Below are positions 25,226 to 32,299 of a stretch of DNA of 32,299 nt, in pieces. The notes below the pieces were generated by a model, which saw only the letters and a program-made list of their open reading frames with translations, was not told where the DNA came from and made no database searches. This DNA is from Deltaproteobacteria bacterium. GTDB lineage: Bacteria > Myxococcota > Myxococcia > SLRQ01. A program made the position numbers and the translations under genes. Positions within the stretch are counted from its first letter, which is position 1, and every line of letters starts with the position of its first letter. Location: contig SLRQ01000085.1 in assembly GCA_007130885.1 (NCBI GenBank), positions 1 through 32,299 on the forward strand. The letters run 5' to 3'.

Positions 25226-26413
25226 CTACTTGCGTTCGACCACGAGGGCGATCCCTTCACCGCCGCCCAGGCAGAGGCTGGCACAACCTAGCTTCTTATC
25301 CTCATCTCGAAGGACGTGGAGCAAGGTGACAAGCACTCTTGCTCCGGAAGCACCGATTGGATGGCCTAGCGCAACCGCGCCGCCCCGGACGTTGACGATG
25401 TCGGTTGATAGCCCAAGCTCCCTGTTGTTTGCGATGGTGACGACGGAAAATGCTTCATTGATCTCCCATCTGTCGACCTTGCCTATCTCCGTTCCCGCGT
25501 GCCACATGGCGTTTCGGATAGCGTCCGCTGGAGCCATGGTGAACCATTGCGGCTCCTTTGCGGCAACCCCCCACCCGCGCACGTACGCCAAAGGCTCGAG
25601 GCCGCGCTTCTCCGCCGCATCGGCGCTCATCAGGACCAAGGCCGCCGCGCCGTCATTTATCGAGGAAGCGTTTCCGGCGGTCACCGTTCCGTCTTTTTGA
25701 AAGGCCGGCCGGAGAGAAGGAATCTTCTCGGGTCGCGCCTTTTGGGGGCCCTCATCAGCGTCTACCACGAGTGGATCGCCCCGGCGCTGCGGTACCGAAA
25801 CGGGTACTATCTCCTCCTCGAATAGACCTTTCTTCTGAGCCTCGATGGCCCTGTTCGTCGACATCTGCGCATACTCGTCCTGCTCTTCCCGGCCGACTTC
25901 TCGCTCGCGGGCGCAAAGCTCCGCGGCATTGCCCATGTGGAAGTCGTTGTAAGGGTCCCACAGACCATCGTGGATCATCATATCCATGATCTTGCCGTGA
26001 CCCATACGGTGACCACCACGGGCCTGGGGAATGAAGTACGGCGCGTTGGTCATCGACTCCATGCCGCCCGCAACGACCACGTCCACCTCGCCTAGCGCGA
26101 TGGCCCTGGCCCCAAGCACGACCGACTGCATCCCGGATCCGCAGACCTTGTTCACGGTCGTGCAGGGAGTGGAGTTCGAAAGGCCGGCGCCCAAGACGGC
26201 CTGCCGGCCTGGTGCCTGCCCTACCCCTCCTTGAAGCACGGACCCAATGAAAGCCTCCTGCACCTCATCCGGGGAGAGCTTCGCGCGCTCCACGGCGGCC
26301 TTGATGGCCACGGAGCCCAGCTCCGGCGCGGCAAGCCCGGACAGGCTGCCCTGAAAGGCGCCAACCGGAGTTCGAGCAGCGGAAACAATCACAATCTCAC
26401 GAGCCATGCACAT
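25226..26413 (-). CDS. Acetyl-CoA acetyltransferase (thiolase)
   Basis: 395-aa thiolase that condenses two acetyl-CoA or cleaves 3-ketoacyl-CoA. Catalytic residues are in place: nucleophile Cys91 in NKVCGSGMQS, NEAFSV, His in GHPIGASG, and C-terminal Cys in SLCLGGGEG. The pattern MARE-IVIVSAARTPVGAFQG and the length match biosynthetic/acetoacetyl-CoA thiolases better than FadA. ATG 26413 is 8 bases after AGGAGG; ATG 26407 is also possible. It lies 95 bases upstream of the CoA-transferase pair and probably forms a transcription unit with it. No gene is evident in the 168 bases upstream. Confidence 0.92.
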   Translation of the reverse strand: MCMAREIVIVSAARTPVGAFQGSLSGLAAPELGSVAIKAAVERAKLSPDEVQEAFIGSVLQGGVGQAPGRQAVLGAGLSNSTPCTTVNKVCGSGMQSVVLGARAIALGEVDVVVAGGMESMTNAPYFIPQARGGHRMGHGKIMDMMIHDGLWDPYNDFHMGNAAELCAREREVGREEQDEYAQMSTNRAIEAQKKGLFEEEIVPVSVPQRRGDPLVVDADEGPQKARPEKIPSLRPAFQKDGTVTAGNASSINDGAAALVLMSADAAEKRGLEPLAYVRGWGVAAKEPQWFTMAPADAIRNAMWHAGTEIGKVDRWEINEAFSVVTIANNRELGLSTDIVNVRGGAVALGHPIGASGARVLVTLLHVLRDEDKKLGCASLCLGGGEGIALVVERK

Positions 26414-26581
26414 CGGAAACGCCTCCTGTCAGCGTGTTTATGAGGTGACACCCGGCTCCACGGCCTAGCCACCTCGCGGCAACTGGATAGAACTCCGGGT
26501 AACTTTCAGCGACGAGACAATCTCGCAGGTTTCAAGGCTCGTCAAGGCTATCTCGCAACACGGAAGTCCAAGTTCACTGCT

Positions 26582-27301
26582 TTAGGTAAAACTTTCAATC
26601 GGCCATCCGCAACGGCGCGCATGTCTTGCCAAACGAAGGTCCGGGTTGACTGCTACCGGGTGCCCAACGGTCTCGAGAAGCGGTAGATCGCTGTATGAGT
26701 CGCTGTAAAACCAGGCGTCGGAAAGCTCCATTCCGCGAGCCATTGCAAAGGCAGTCGCCTGCTCGAGCTTCTCTTGTCCATAGCAGAGGGAACCTTCCAT
26801 GCGGCCAGTCAGACGGCCGGCGGAATCGACTTCCAGACGGGTGCAAAACAAGTGGTCGATCTCGAGTTCTTTGGCGAGGAGAGAAGCGCCGAACTGCGTC
26901 GAGGCGGTTAGTATAGCGATCTCGTGGCCTGCCGCCCGGTGCTCCGCGATGCAATGGGTCGCATGGCGGCTGATGGTCGGACGGACCATGCTCTCGTACC
27001 ATCTTTCGACGCGAGCCTCGATCTCGGCTACATCGTAGCCCGCGCTCAAGGCCAGCGCGCGCTTGGTGATCGTGTCCATGTCCGCGACTCCAAGCTGGTA
27101 CTGCAGTAGCCAGAAGAGGCCTCGGGCCATGTCGAGCCTGGAAAGCCTCCCCTCTCCGCGTTCGAACTTGAGCCACAACGACGCGCTGTTCGCGGTGAGC
27201 AGTGTCCGGTCCATGTCAAAAAACGCCACGGCGGATGTGGCAGGCGCCGGATCATGTTCAGTCGCGGGCGAGGCCGTACTCGAGCCAACTTTTCGTCTCA
27301 T
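26582..27301 (-). CDS. HAD superfamily IB hydrolase (phosphoserine phosphatase-like)
   Basis: 239-aa HAD phosphatase of the SerB-like IB subfamily. Motif I is FFDMDRTLL (nucleophile D29, acid D31), motif II is ILTAST, and the motif III/IV region is CYGQEKLEQA and WFYSDSYSDLPLLE. A helical cap lies between motifs I and II. Members commonly dephosphorylate phosphoserine, phosphocholine-type or lysophosphatidate substrates; this one cannot be assigned. The first 24 residues are Ser/Pro-rich and precede the fold. It sits 84 bases after the meaB stop and interrupts the acyl-CoA genes without an obvious link. Confidence 0.87.
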   Translation of the reverse strand: MRRKVGSSTASPATEHDPAPATSAVAFFDMDRTLLTANSASLWLKFERGEGRLSRLDMARGLFWLLQYQLGVADMDTITKRALALSAGYDVAEIEARVERWYESMVRPTISRHATHCIAEHRAAGHEIAILTASTQFGASLLAKELEIDHLFCTRLEVDSAGRLTGRMEGSLCYGQEKLEQATAFAMARGMELSDAWFYSDSYSDLPLLETVGHPVAVNPDLRLARHARRCGWPIESFT

Positions 27302-27385
27302 GTGCTCCGCCCTATCCTCTGAACCACGGAGCCCTTACTCGTACCCGTATGTTCGCAGCGCCGAAGAGAATCTCCCCCTCGCGGG

Positions 27386-28435
27386 CTATGACGAAGATCC
27401 CGGTTCCAGAATGTGGTCTCTCGCAATCTCACTGGCGAGAGTGTAGGGGTCGGCCTTCCGGCTGGCAATACGGCCCACGATCTCATCCAGCCGACCGTCG
27501 TCTGCTTCTAGAGCCTGCAGGCACCCTGATACGAGTTGCTCGCGCAAGGCCTCGATGAGCTCGAGCCTCGCTCTGTCTCTCTCGCGCCGGGTCCAATCCC
27601 CACAGCTCTCGAGGTGCCGCCGGTGTTCGTTGAGTCCTGCAGCCACGTCGCTTATACCGTCGCCGTCGGTGGCCACCGTCTTCAAGATAGGGACACTCCA
27701 GCCACCCTCCCCGCTGCTCTGCGCCACCCCTCTAGGAGCCTCCGCCCACGAAGAGTCGAGCCTGCCGCCCGAGGGACGAAATAGATCGAGCATCGTGCGC
27801 AGGTCCTGCACCGTTCGGTCCGCTCCCTGCCGATCCGCTTTGTTGACCACGAAGATGTCCGCAATCTCGAGTATGCCGGCCTTGATCGCCTGGATATCGT
27901 CCCCCAGGCCGGGAACGACCACAACCACGGAAGAGTGCGCGGCGCGGGTGACCTCTATCTCGTCTTGGCCCACCCCCACGGTTTCGATGATTATGATGTC
28001 CTTGCCCATTGCGTCCATCACGCGGACGACGTCCAGTGTGCTGCGGGAGAGGCCGCCCAGATGACCACGGGTCGCAAGGGACCGAATGAAAACACCGTCG
28101 TCGGTGGAGTGACGCTGCATGCGAACGCGATCGCCCAGTATGGCCCCCCCGGTGAAAGGGCTGGTCGGATCTATGGCTACAACACCAACTGTAAGCCCCG
28201 ATTGTCTCCAATGGTCTATGAGCTGGTCGGTAAGGGTGCTCTTGCCCGATCCGGGATTACCCGTCACGCCGACGATGAACGCTCTTCCCGTATGTGAATG
28301 CAGCTCGCGAACGGCCGCGCGGGCGGATGGTACGGCATCATCGAGATCCCGCATGAGCCGGGCGGCCGCGCGCACGTCACCGGACAGGATGGATTCCACC
28401 CTACTGTCTAGAATGCTCGTTGCGGGACTGCTCAC
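27386..28435 (-). CDS. meaB: Methylmalonyl-CoA mutase-associated GTPase MeaB
   Basis: 349-aa G3E-type GTPase that protects and reloads B12-dependent methylmalonyl-CoA mutase. Walker A GNPGSGKST is at 59-67. VVAIDPTSPFTGGAILGDRVRM and GVFIRSLATRGHLGG are signatures of the ArgK/MeaB family. IIETVGVGQDE and NKADR follow, and the C-terminal helical dimerisation part is present. No mutase gene is in the window. The GTG start overlaps the acyl-CoA dehydrogenase stop as GTGA, pointing to translational coupling and to a role in propionyl-CoA or branched-chain catabolism. Confidence 0.94.
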   Translation of the reverse strand: MSSPATSILDSRVESILSGDVRAAARLMRDLDDAVPSARAAVRELHSHTGRAFIVGVTGNPGSGKSTLTDQLIDHWRQSGLTVGVVAIDPTSPFTGGAILGDRVRMQRHSTDDGVFIRSLATRGHLGGLSRSTLDVVRVMDAMGKDIIIIETVGVGQDEIEVTRAAHSSVVVVVPGLGDDIQAIKAGILEIADIFVVNKADRQGADRTVQDLRTMLDLFRPSGGRLDSSWAEAPRGVAQSSGEGGWSVPILKTVATDGDGISDVAAGLNEHRRHLESCGDWTRRERDRARLELIEALREQLVSGCLQALEADDGRLDEIVGRIASRKADPYTLASEIARDHILEPGSSS

Positions 28436-29577
28436 CGATCCGCCAACAGGTGCCGTGCGATTACCATTCGCTGGACTTCGCTCGTGCCCTCGCCTATCTC
28501 GCAGAGCTTTGCGTCACGAAGCGCGCGCTCCACCGGGAACTCGTCGGTGTATCCATAGCCGCCGTGGATTTGAATTGCCTCGCTGCACGCCTTCGTAGCC
28601 ACCTCGGAAGCGTACAGCTTGCCCATCGAGGCTTGGATGCTGAACGGCTTGCCTTCTCCCGCCAGGCAGGCGGCTTGATAGACCAGCAGCCTGGCCGCCT
28701 CCATCTCAGTGGCCATGTCGGCCAGCTTCCACTGAATTGCCTGAAACGCGGCGATCGGCTTCCCGAAAGCCTCGCGCTCTTGAGCGTACTGGGTCGCGGC
28801 TTCCAGCGCCCCAAGACCCAGACCTACCGAAAGTGCCCCGATGGTTATCCTGCCGCGGTCGAGGATCTTCAGGGTGTCTATGAAACCGTGGTTTACCTCG
28901 CCGATGCGGTGGCTGTCTGGAACCTCGACGTCCTCCAGAACCAGCTCCGCCGTGTCCGAGCTTCGCATGCCGAGCTTGCCGTGAATCGGGTTGGTCGAGA
29001 AGCCAGGGGTGTCCTTTTCTACTACGAAGGCCGTGATGCCCTTTTGCTTCTTGGCCTTGTCTGTAATCGCCAAGATCACGAACGTGTCGCCGACGCTTCC
29101 CTGGGTTATCCACATCTTCGTCCCGTTGATGACCCAGCCGTCACCTTTTCGTACGGCGGTGGTTCGCAGTCCCGCCGCGTCCGACCCGCTGCCCGCCTCT
29201 GTCAGCCCCCAAGCAGCCAGCTTCTTGCCCGAAGCCAGGTCCGGCACCCACCGTTTCTTTTGCTCGTCCGTACCGAAAAATCGGATGTGATTCGTTCCAA
29301 GGCCGTTATGGCTGGCGACGGTCAGCCCCAGGGAGCCGTCGTACCTGGAAATCTCCTCCACCACTATCGCAAGAGCCAAGGGATCCATCCCGGCGCCGCC
29401 CAGCTCCTCGGGAACAGTGACGCCGAGACAGCCCATCTCGCCAAGCTCCTTTACAACCTCCCATGGGAACTCACAGGTTTGGTCCCACTTGCGCGCGTGT
29501 GGCCGGACCTTCTCCTCGCAGAAGGAGCGCACGGTGTCTCGGAGCATTACGTGGTCTTGGGATAGCTCAAAGTCCAT
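28432..29577 (-). CDS. Acyl-CoA dehydrogenase
   Basis: FAD enzyme that forms the 2,3-enoyl-CoA. 381 aa from ATG 29577, which has GAGGT 7 bases upstream and begins MDFELSQDHVMLRDTVR; the frame is open to 29637. Motifs: AWGLTEAGSGSDAAGL, FVILAITDK, GKLGMRSSDTAELVLEDVEVP, QAFGKPI-like REAFGKPIAAFQAIQWKLADM, and IHGGYGYTDEFPVERALRD. The catalytic base is Glu363 in EIGEGTSEVQR, the short/medium-chain position. Isovaleryl-CoA dehydrogenases usually have Ala or Gly there (IGAGTSE), so a short- or branched-chain acyl-CoA is more likely than isovaleryl-CoA. The stop overlaps the meaB start. Confidence 0.93.
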   Translation of the reverse strand: MDFELSQDHVMLRDTVRSFCEEKVRPHARKWDQTCEFPWEVVKELGEMGCLGVTVPEELGGAGMDPLALAIVVEEISRYDGSLGLTVASHNGLGTNHIRFFGTDEQKKRWVPDLASGKKLAAWGLTEAGSGSDAAGLRTTAVRKGDGWVINGTKMWITQGSVGDTFVILAITDKAKKQKGITAFVVEKDTPGFSTNPIHGKLGMRSSDTAELVLEDVEVPDSHRIGEVNHGFIDTLKILDRGRITIGALSVGLGLGALEAATQYAQEREAFGKPIAAFQAIQWKLADMATEMEAARLLVYQAACLAGEGKPFSIQASMGKLYASEVATKACSEAIQIHGGYGYTDEFPVERALRDAKLCEIGEGTSEVQRMVIARHLLADR

Positions 29578-29720
29578 GATTTGACCTCGGTATTGGGTTG
29601 AACGATATGGATTGGATTCAGATAGCGTGCCCGACACGCTTTGTCGGCTGATTTATACATCCCGAGCAGCCTTGGCGCCACCGCCTATCGGTGGTTCCCG
29701 TGACCTAAAAGGTCCGCGGG

Positions 29721-31259
29721 CTACATCGGGTGAACGGATCGCTTCTTTACTGGGCGGGTCTCTACGCTTCCTTCGCACTGCGAGAGACGTCGCGACATCT
29801 CCTCCCGCAACCGCTCGGTGGGGATGACGTGGTCGATGACGAGTTCATTAGCCATCTCCAATAGGTCCACGTCGCGGGCGTACTCCTCACGCAACTCTTC
29901 CACCAGCGCTTCACGCTCGCTCTCGGGGGTCGCCTCGATCTTGTTGAAGAACACCGCGTTCACAGCGGCTTCCGGGCTCATCACGGCTATCATGCCGGTG
30001 GGAAGCGCCAGTGTTGCGTCGGGCTCGAAAGCCGGGCCGCACATGGCATAAAGACCCGCTCCGTAAGCTTTGCGCACTACTACACTAATCTTCGGAACGG
30101 TCGCCTCGCTCACGGCGGAGATCATTCGCGCTCCCGCCCTAATGATCCCCGCTCTTTCGACCTGCGAGCCGATCATGAAGCCCGGCACGTCGGCAAAAAA
30201 GACGAGAGGCAGGTTGAAGGCATCGCAAAGGGAGATGAAGCGAGTGGCTTTGTGCGCGCTCTCGATAAAGAGCACTCCGCCCCTGTGCCGAGGCTGGTTG
30301 GCCACCAAACCCACCGCCCTGCCATCGATGCGCGCCAGCCCCGTCACTATTTCCCTGGCGTACTTCTCCTTGATTTCGACAAAGCTCCCCTCGTCCACCA
30401 CCGCGGACACAAGCTCCTTCATGTCGAAAGGCTTGTTCTGTTCCGCCGGTACTATCTTTGACAGAGGCCTGTCTTTCTTGGCCGGCGGCAGGCTCCCGAC
30501 GCGCGACGGCTTCTCCTCGAAGCTTTGAGGAAAAAACCTCAAATACGCCTTGGCCTGCTCGATGGCCGAGGGCTCGTCAGGGCACAGGAAATCGCAGCAG
30601 CCGGAGGCGGTGGCGTGCATCTTGGCACCACCCAGATCCTCAGAGGAAACCTTCTCGCCGACGGCCATCTCAACCATGCGCGGGCTGCCCAGGTACATCG
30701 CGGCGTTGCCCTCCACCATGAAAACCACATCACAGAACGCCGGTATATACGCCCCCCCGGCGGCCGAGGGCCCGAACAACAAGCAGATCTGAGGGACCTG
30801 GCCGGACAGCTCGACCTGGTTGAAAAAAATACGACCTGCTCCCCGGCGGCCGGGGAACATCCTCGCTTGCTCCGTTATTCGGGCGCCCGCCGAGTCCACC
30901 AGGTAGATAAGAGGTACTCGCCGGCGGGCAACACTCTCTTGAAGACGTAGAATCTTCTCTACGGTTCGAGGGCCCCAGGATCCGGCCTTGACGGTCGAGT
31001 CACTTGCCATGACCGCCACCGTACGTCCCTCGATTAGACCGAAGCCGGTTACGACGGCGTCGGCCGGGAGATCGTCCGCGGTTGCACCCGCGAAAAGACC
31101 GTCCTCGGTGAAAGAGCCGGGATCACATAGAAGCTCGATCCGTTCCCTGCAGAAAAGCTTGCCTCGTTCCGAGTTGCGGCGGTGGTATTTATCGGCCCCA
31201 CCTTTTCGGAGGTTATTCGTCAGATTTCGGATCGATTCATCGTCGTGCTTGGCTCGCAT
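29721..31259 (-). CDS. Acyl-CoA carboxylase carboxyltransferase (beta) subunit
   Basis: 512-aa biotin-dependent carboxyltransferase with two crotonase-like halves. It has GFGLIEGRTVAVMASDSTVKAGSWGP, the acyl-CoA oxyanion region FGPSAAGGAYIPAFCD, GEKVSSEDLGGAKMHATASG, and in the second half VANQPRHRGG, DVPGFMIGSQVERAGIIRAGARM and RKAYGAGLYAMCG. The GFMIGSQ-E-AGI segment is closer to methylcrotonyl-CoA carboxylase beta than to propionyl-CoA carboxylase (GFLPGTxQE), but the substrate is not certain. The partner biotin carboxylase/BCCP subunit is not in the window. ATG 31259 has only a weak ribosome site. The 29578-29720 gap contains two small hairpins (29679-29695 and 29701-29713) without a T-tract. 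Confidence 0.9.
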   Translation of the reverse strand: MRAKHDDESIRNLTNNLRKGGADKYHRRNSERGKLFCRERIELLCDPGSFTEDGLFAGATADDLPADAVVTGFGLIEGRTVAVMASDSTVKAGSWGPRTVEKILRLQESVARRRVPLIYLVDSAGARITEQARMFPGRRGAGRIFFNQVELSGQVPQICLLFGPSAAGGAYIPAFCDVVFMVEGNAAMYLGSPRMVEMAVGEKVSSEDLGGAKMHATASGCCDFLCPDEPSAIEQAKAYLRFFPQSFEEKPSRVGSLPPAKKDRPLSKIVPAEQNKPFDMKELVSAVVDEGSFVEIKEKYAREIVTGLARIDGRAVGLVANQPRHRGGVLFIESAHKATRFISLCDAFNLPLVFFADVPGFMIGSQVERAGIIRAGARMISAVSEATVPKISVVVRKAYGAGLYAMCGPAFEPDATLALPTGMIAVMSPEAAVNAVFFNKIEATPESEREALVEELREEYARDVDLLEMANELVIDHVIPTERLREEMSRRLSQCEGSVETRPVKKRSVHPM

Positions 31260-31313
31260 CTCGTTACCCGGCGTAGTCCATTCCTGATTGATACAATCGC
31301 GTATTGAGCTCCG

Positions 31314-32096
31314 TCATTCGCCTCTATACCTCGGTGGTCGTTTTTCGAGAAAGGCAGCCAGACCCTCGCGGCGGTCCGCGCTTTCAAGCAAGGGTTCATA
31401 TAGGTTCCTTTCCTTGCATAGGCCCACCGATAAAGGTTGGTCTCGTCCTTCCATAACCGCTCGCTTCGCGGCAGCGAGGGCGAGTGGTCCGCAGCCTTTC
31501 AGTGTGTCTGCGAGCGCAAGCGCTTCAGTGAGGGCGCCGCCGCCCTCCGCCGCGAGATGCTCCACCAGACCGATTGACAGAGCCTCCTCGGCATCGATGG
31601 CGCGCCCGGTGAGTATCATGTCGAGCGCTCGCCCTTGGCCCACCAGGCGGGCGAGGCGCTGAGTGCCCCCCGCGCCCGGGATTATTGCTAGACGAACCTC
31701 GGGCAGGCCGAGCACGGCGTTGCGAGAGGCCACGCGTATGTCACATGCCAAAGCCAGCTCCAGTCCGCCCCCCAAGGCCGCGCCGTTTATGGCGGCCACG
31801 AAAACCTTGGGCGAGTTCTCTATGGCAGTGAGCGTTCGTCCAAGCTCATCCAGCCAGGTTCGGACCTCTTCGTCAGTCATCCGGGATCTTTCATCTAGAT
31901 CCGCTCCGGCACAGAAGGCTCGGTCCCCTTCGCCCGTGACGATGACGCACCGCACCTTCGTGCATTCGTCCACGGCCGCGATCATCTCTTCCAGCTCTGC
32001 TCGTGATGCGCAAGACAAGGCGTTTCGAGAGCGCGGCCTGTTGAAGGTCCAGACTCTTGCGTGTCCCAGGTCTTGTTCTTTCCAGGTCGGTTCCAT
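31314..32096 (-). CDS. Enoyl-CoA hydratase/isomerase, AUH (methylglutaconyl-CoA hydratase)-like
   Basis: 260-aa crotonase. The oxyanion-hole segments are AFCAGADLDERSRM and AAINGAALGGGLELALACDIRVAS. The catalytic region GLPEVRLAIIPGAGGTQRL has the first Glu (E133). The second catalytic Glu position is Asp159 in ALDMILTG. The CAGADLxERxxM segment and the end EGLAAFLEKRPPRYRGE match AUH-type methylglutaconyl-CoA hydratases of leucine degradation. It precedes the carboxyltransferase gene by 54 bases and starts 2 bases after the stop of the partial gene at the window edge. Confidence 0.9.
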   Translation of the reverse strand: MEPTWKEQDLGHARVWTFNRPRSRNALSCASRAELEEMIAAVDECTKVRCVIVTGEGDRAFCAGADLDERSRMTDEEVRTWLDELGRTLTAIENSPKVFVAAINGAALGGGLELALACDIRVASRNAVLGLPEVRLAIIPGAGGTQRLARLVGQGRALDMILTGRAIDAEEALSIGLVEHLAAEGGGALTEALALADTLKGCGPLALAAAKRAVMEGRDQPLSVGLCKERNLYEPLLESADRREGLAAFLEKRPPRYRGE

Positions 32097-32098
32097 GG

Positions 32099-32299
32099 CT
32101 AGGCCGAAACTACCTCAGGTAAGCTCGAACTCGATACGGGGCTGCGCCGTATCTCATGCAATATCTTCATCATTTCGGGGCGACTGTAAGCGCGGTCTTC
32201 GAGCAAAGAGAAAAAAAACGACAGACCCCTCTTGTCAGCCACTGCCGTATGCCTACCGTTCCTCGTGCCGGCAGAGATGCCGGGGGGCGGCCGGACGCG
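32099..32299 (-). CDS. 3' end of an unidentified gene, cut by the window edge
   Basis: An open frame runs from the window end to TAG at 32099-32101 (66 codons, no start inside the window needed). The readable tail includes TAVADKRGLSFFFSLLEDRA, then YSRPEMMKILHEIRR, followed by a Ser-rich end. It looks helical and protein-like, and its stop is 2 bases before the hydratase ATG, as in an operon. I do not recognise the family. The first ~15 residues at the edge are Pro/Gly/Arg-rich. Confidence 0.45.
   Translation of the reverse strand, partial: RVRPPPGISAGTRNGRHTAVADKRGLSFFFSLLEDRAYSRPEMMKILHEIRRSPVSSSSLPEVVSA

Noticed and set aside
28420..29565. Long plus-strand open frame (381 codons) opposite the acyl-CoA dehydrogenase
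   Set aside because: It mirrors the dehydrogenase codons in a GC-rich genome; the minus-strand frame has all family motifs and this one has none.
29679..29713. Two small hairpins (CCACCG..CGGTGG and GACCT..AGGTC) as a terminator after the carboxyltransferase gene
   Set aside because: Short stems and no T-tract on the minus strand.

Overview
The window looks like chromosomal DNA from a GC-rich deltaproteobacterial lineage, most likely Myxococcota or Bradymonadota-like. This is an inference from three things: a very long lipoprotein made of tandem Cys-rich 'C-x5-C' modules, PilZ-like domains of the kind that is expanded in myxobacteria (one alone, one fused to Hsp70), and a branched-chain/short-chain acyl-CoA cluster. 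No rRNA, tRNA, CRISPR array or intact insertion sequence was seen.

Layout. (1) 294-5001, plus strand: a Cys-rich repeat lipoprotein, a Klenow-like DNA polymerase without a 5' nuclease domain, and a secreted trypsin-fold protein whose catalytic triad appears lost. A perfect GC hairpin lies inside the 3' end of the last gene. (2) 5193-9642, plus strand: tilS, ftsH and folP, with a possible 55-codon ORF bridging tilS and ftsH. (3) 9643-10653: the only long gene-free stretch. It holds inverted and tandem repeats that look like a decayed or non-autonomous mobile element, then a promoter-like sequence for glmM. (4) 10654-14268: glmM, a convergent pair (TFIIB-type zinc-finger protein and a membrane protein with a winged-helix-like tail), and two plus-strand genes of unknown function. 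(5) 14433-17441, minus strand: guaBA with a good sigma70-like promoter. The GuaA glutaminase domain lacks its catalytic cysteine. (6) 17590-19827, plus strand: an Hsp70 with an N-terminal PilZ-like domain and no C-terminal lid. (7) 19849-23209, minus strand: a compact probable operon of PilZ protein, miaB, bifunctional nuclease, VanZ-like protein and a cyclic-nucleotide-binding protein. (8) 23354-32299, minus strand: acyl-CoA metabolism, with an AUH-like hydratase, an acyl-CoA carboxyltransferase, an acyl-CoA dehydrogenase, MeaB, a HAD phosphatase, a thiolase and a two-subunit CoA-transferase, plus the end of one more gene at the window edge.

How the genes work together. tilS, miaB, guaBA, folP and glmM are core housekeeping functions (tRNA modification, GMP, folate and cell-wall precursor supply). 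ftsH, the Hsp70-like protein and the degenerate protease homologue concern protein quality control or scaffolding. Region 8 reads as one catabolic module that dehydrogenates, carboxylates, hydrates and thiolytically cleaves acyl-CoAs. It resembles leucine/isovalerate degradation, and MeaB serves a methylmalonyl-CoA mutase encoded elsewhere. The strongest oddities are the Cys-less GuaA amidotransferase domain, the PilZ-Hsp70 fusion, and the pseudoprotease next to the stand-alone polymerase.
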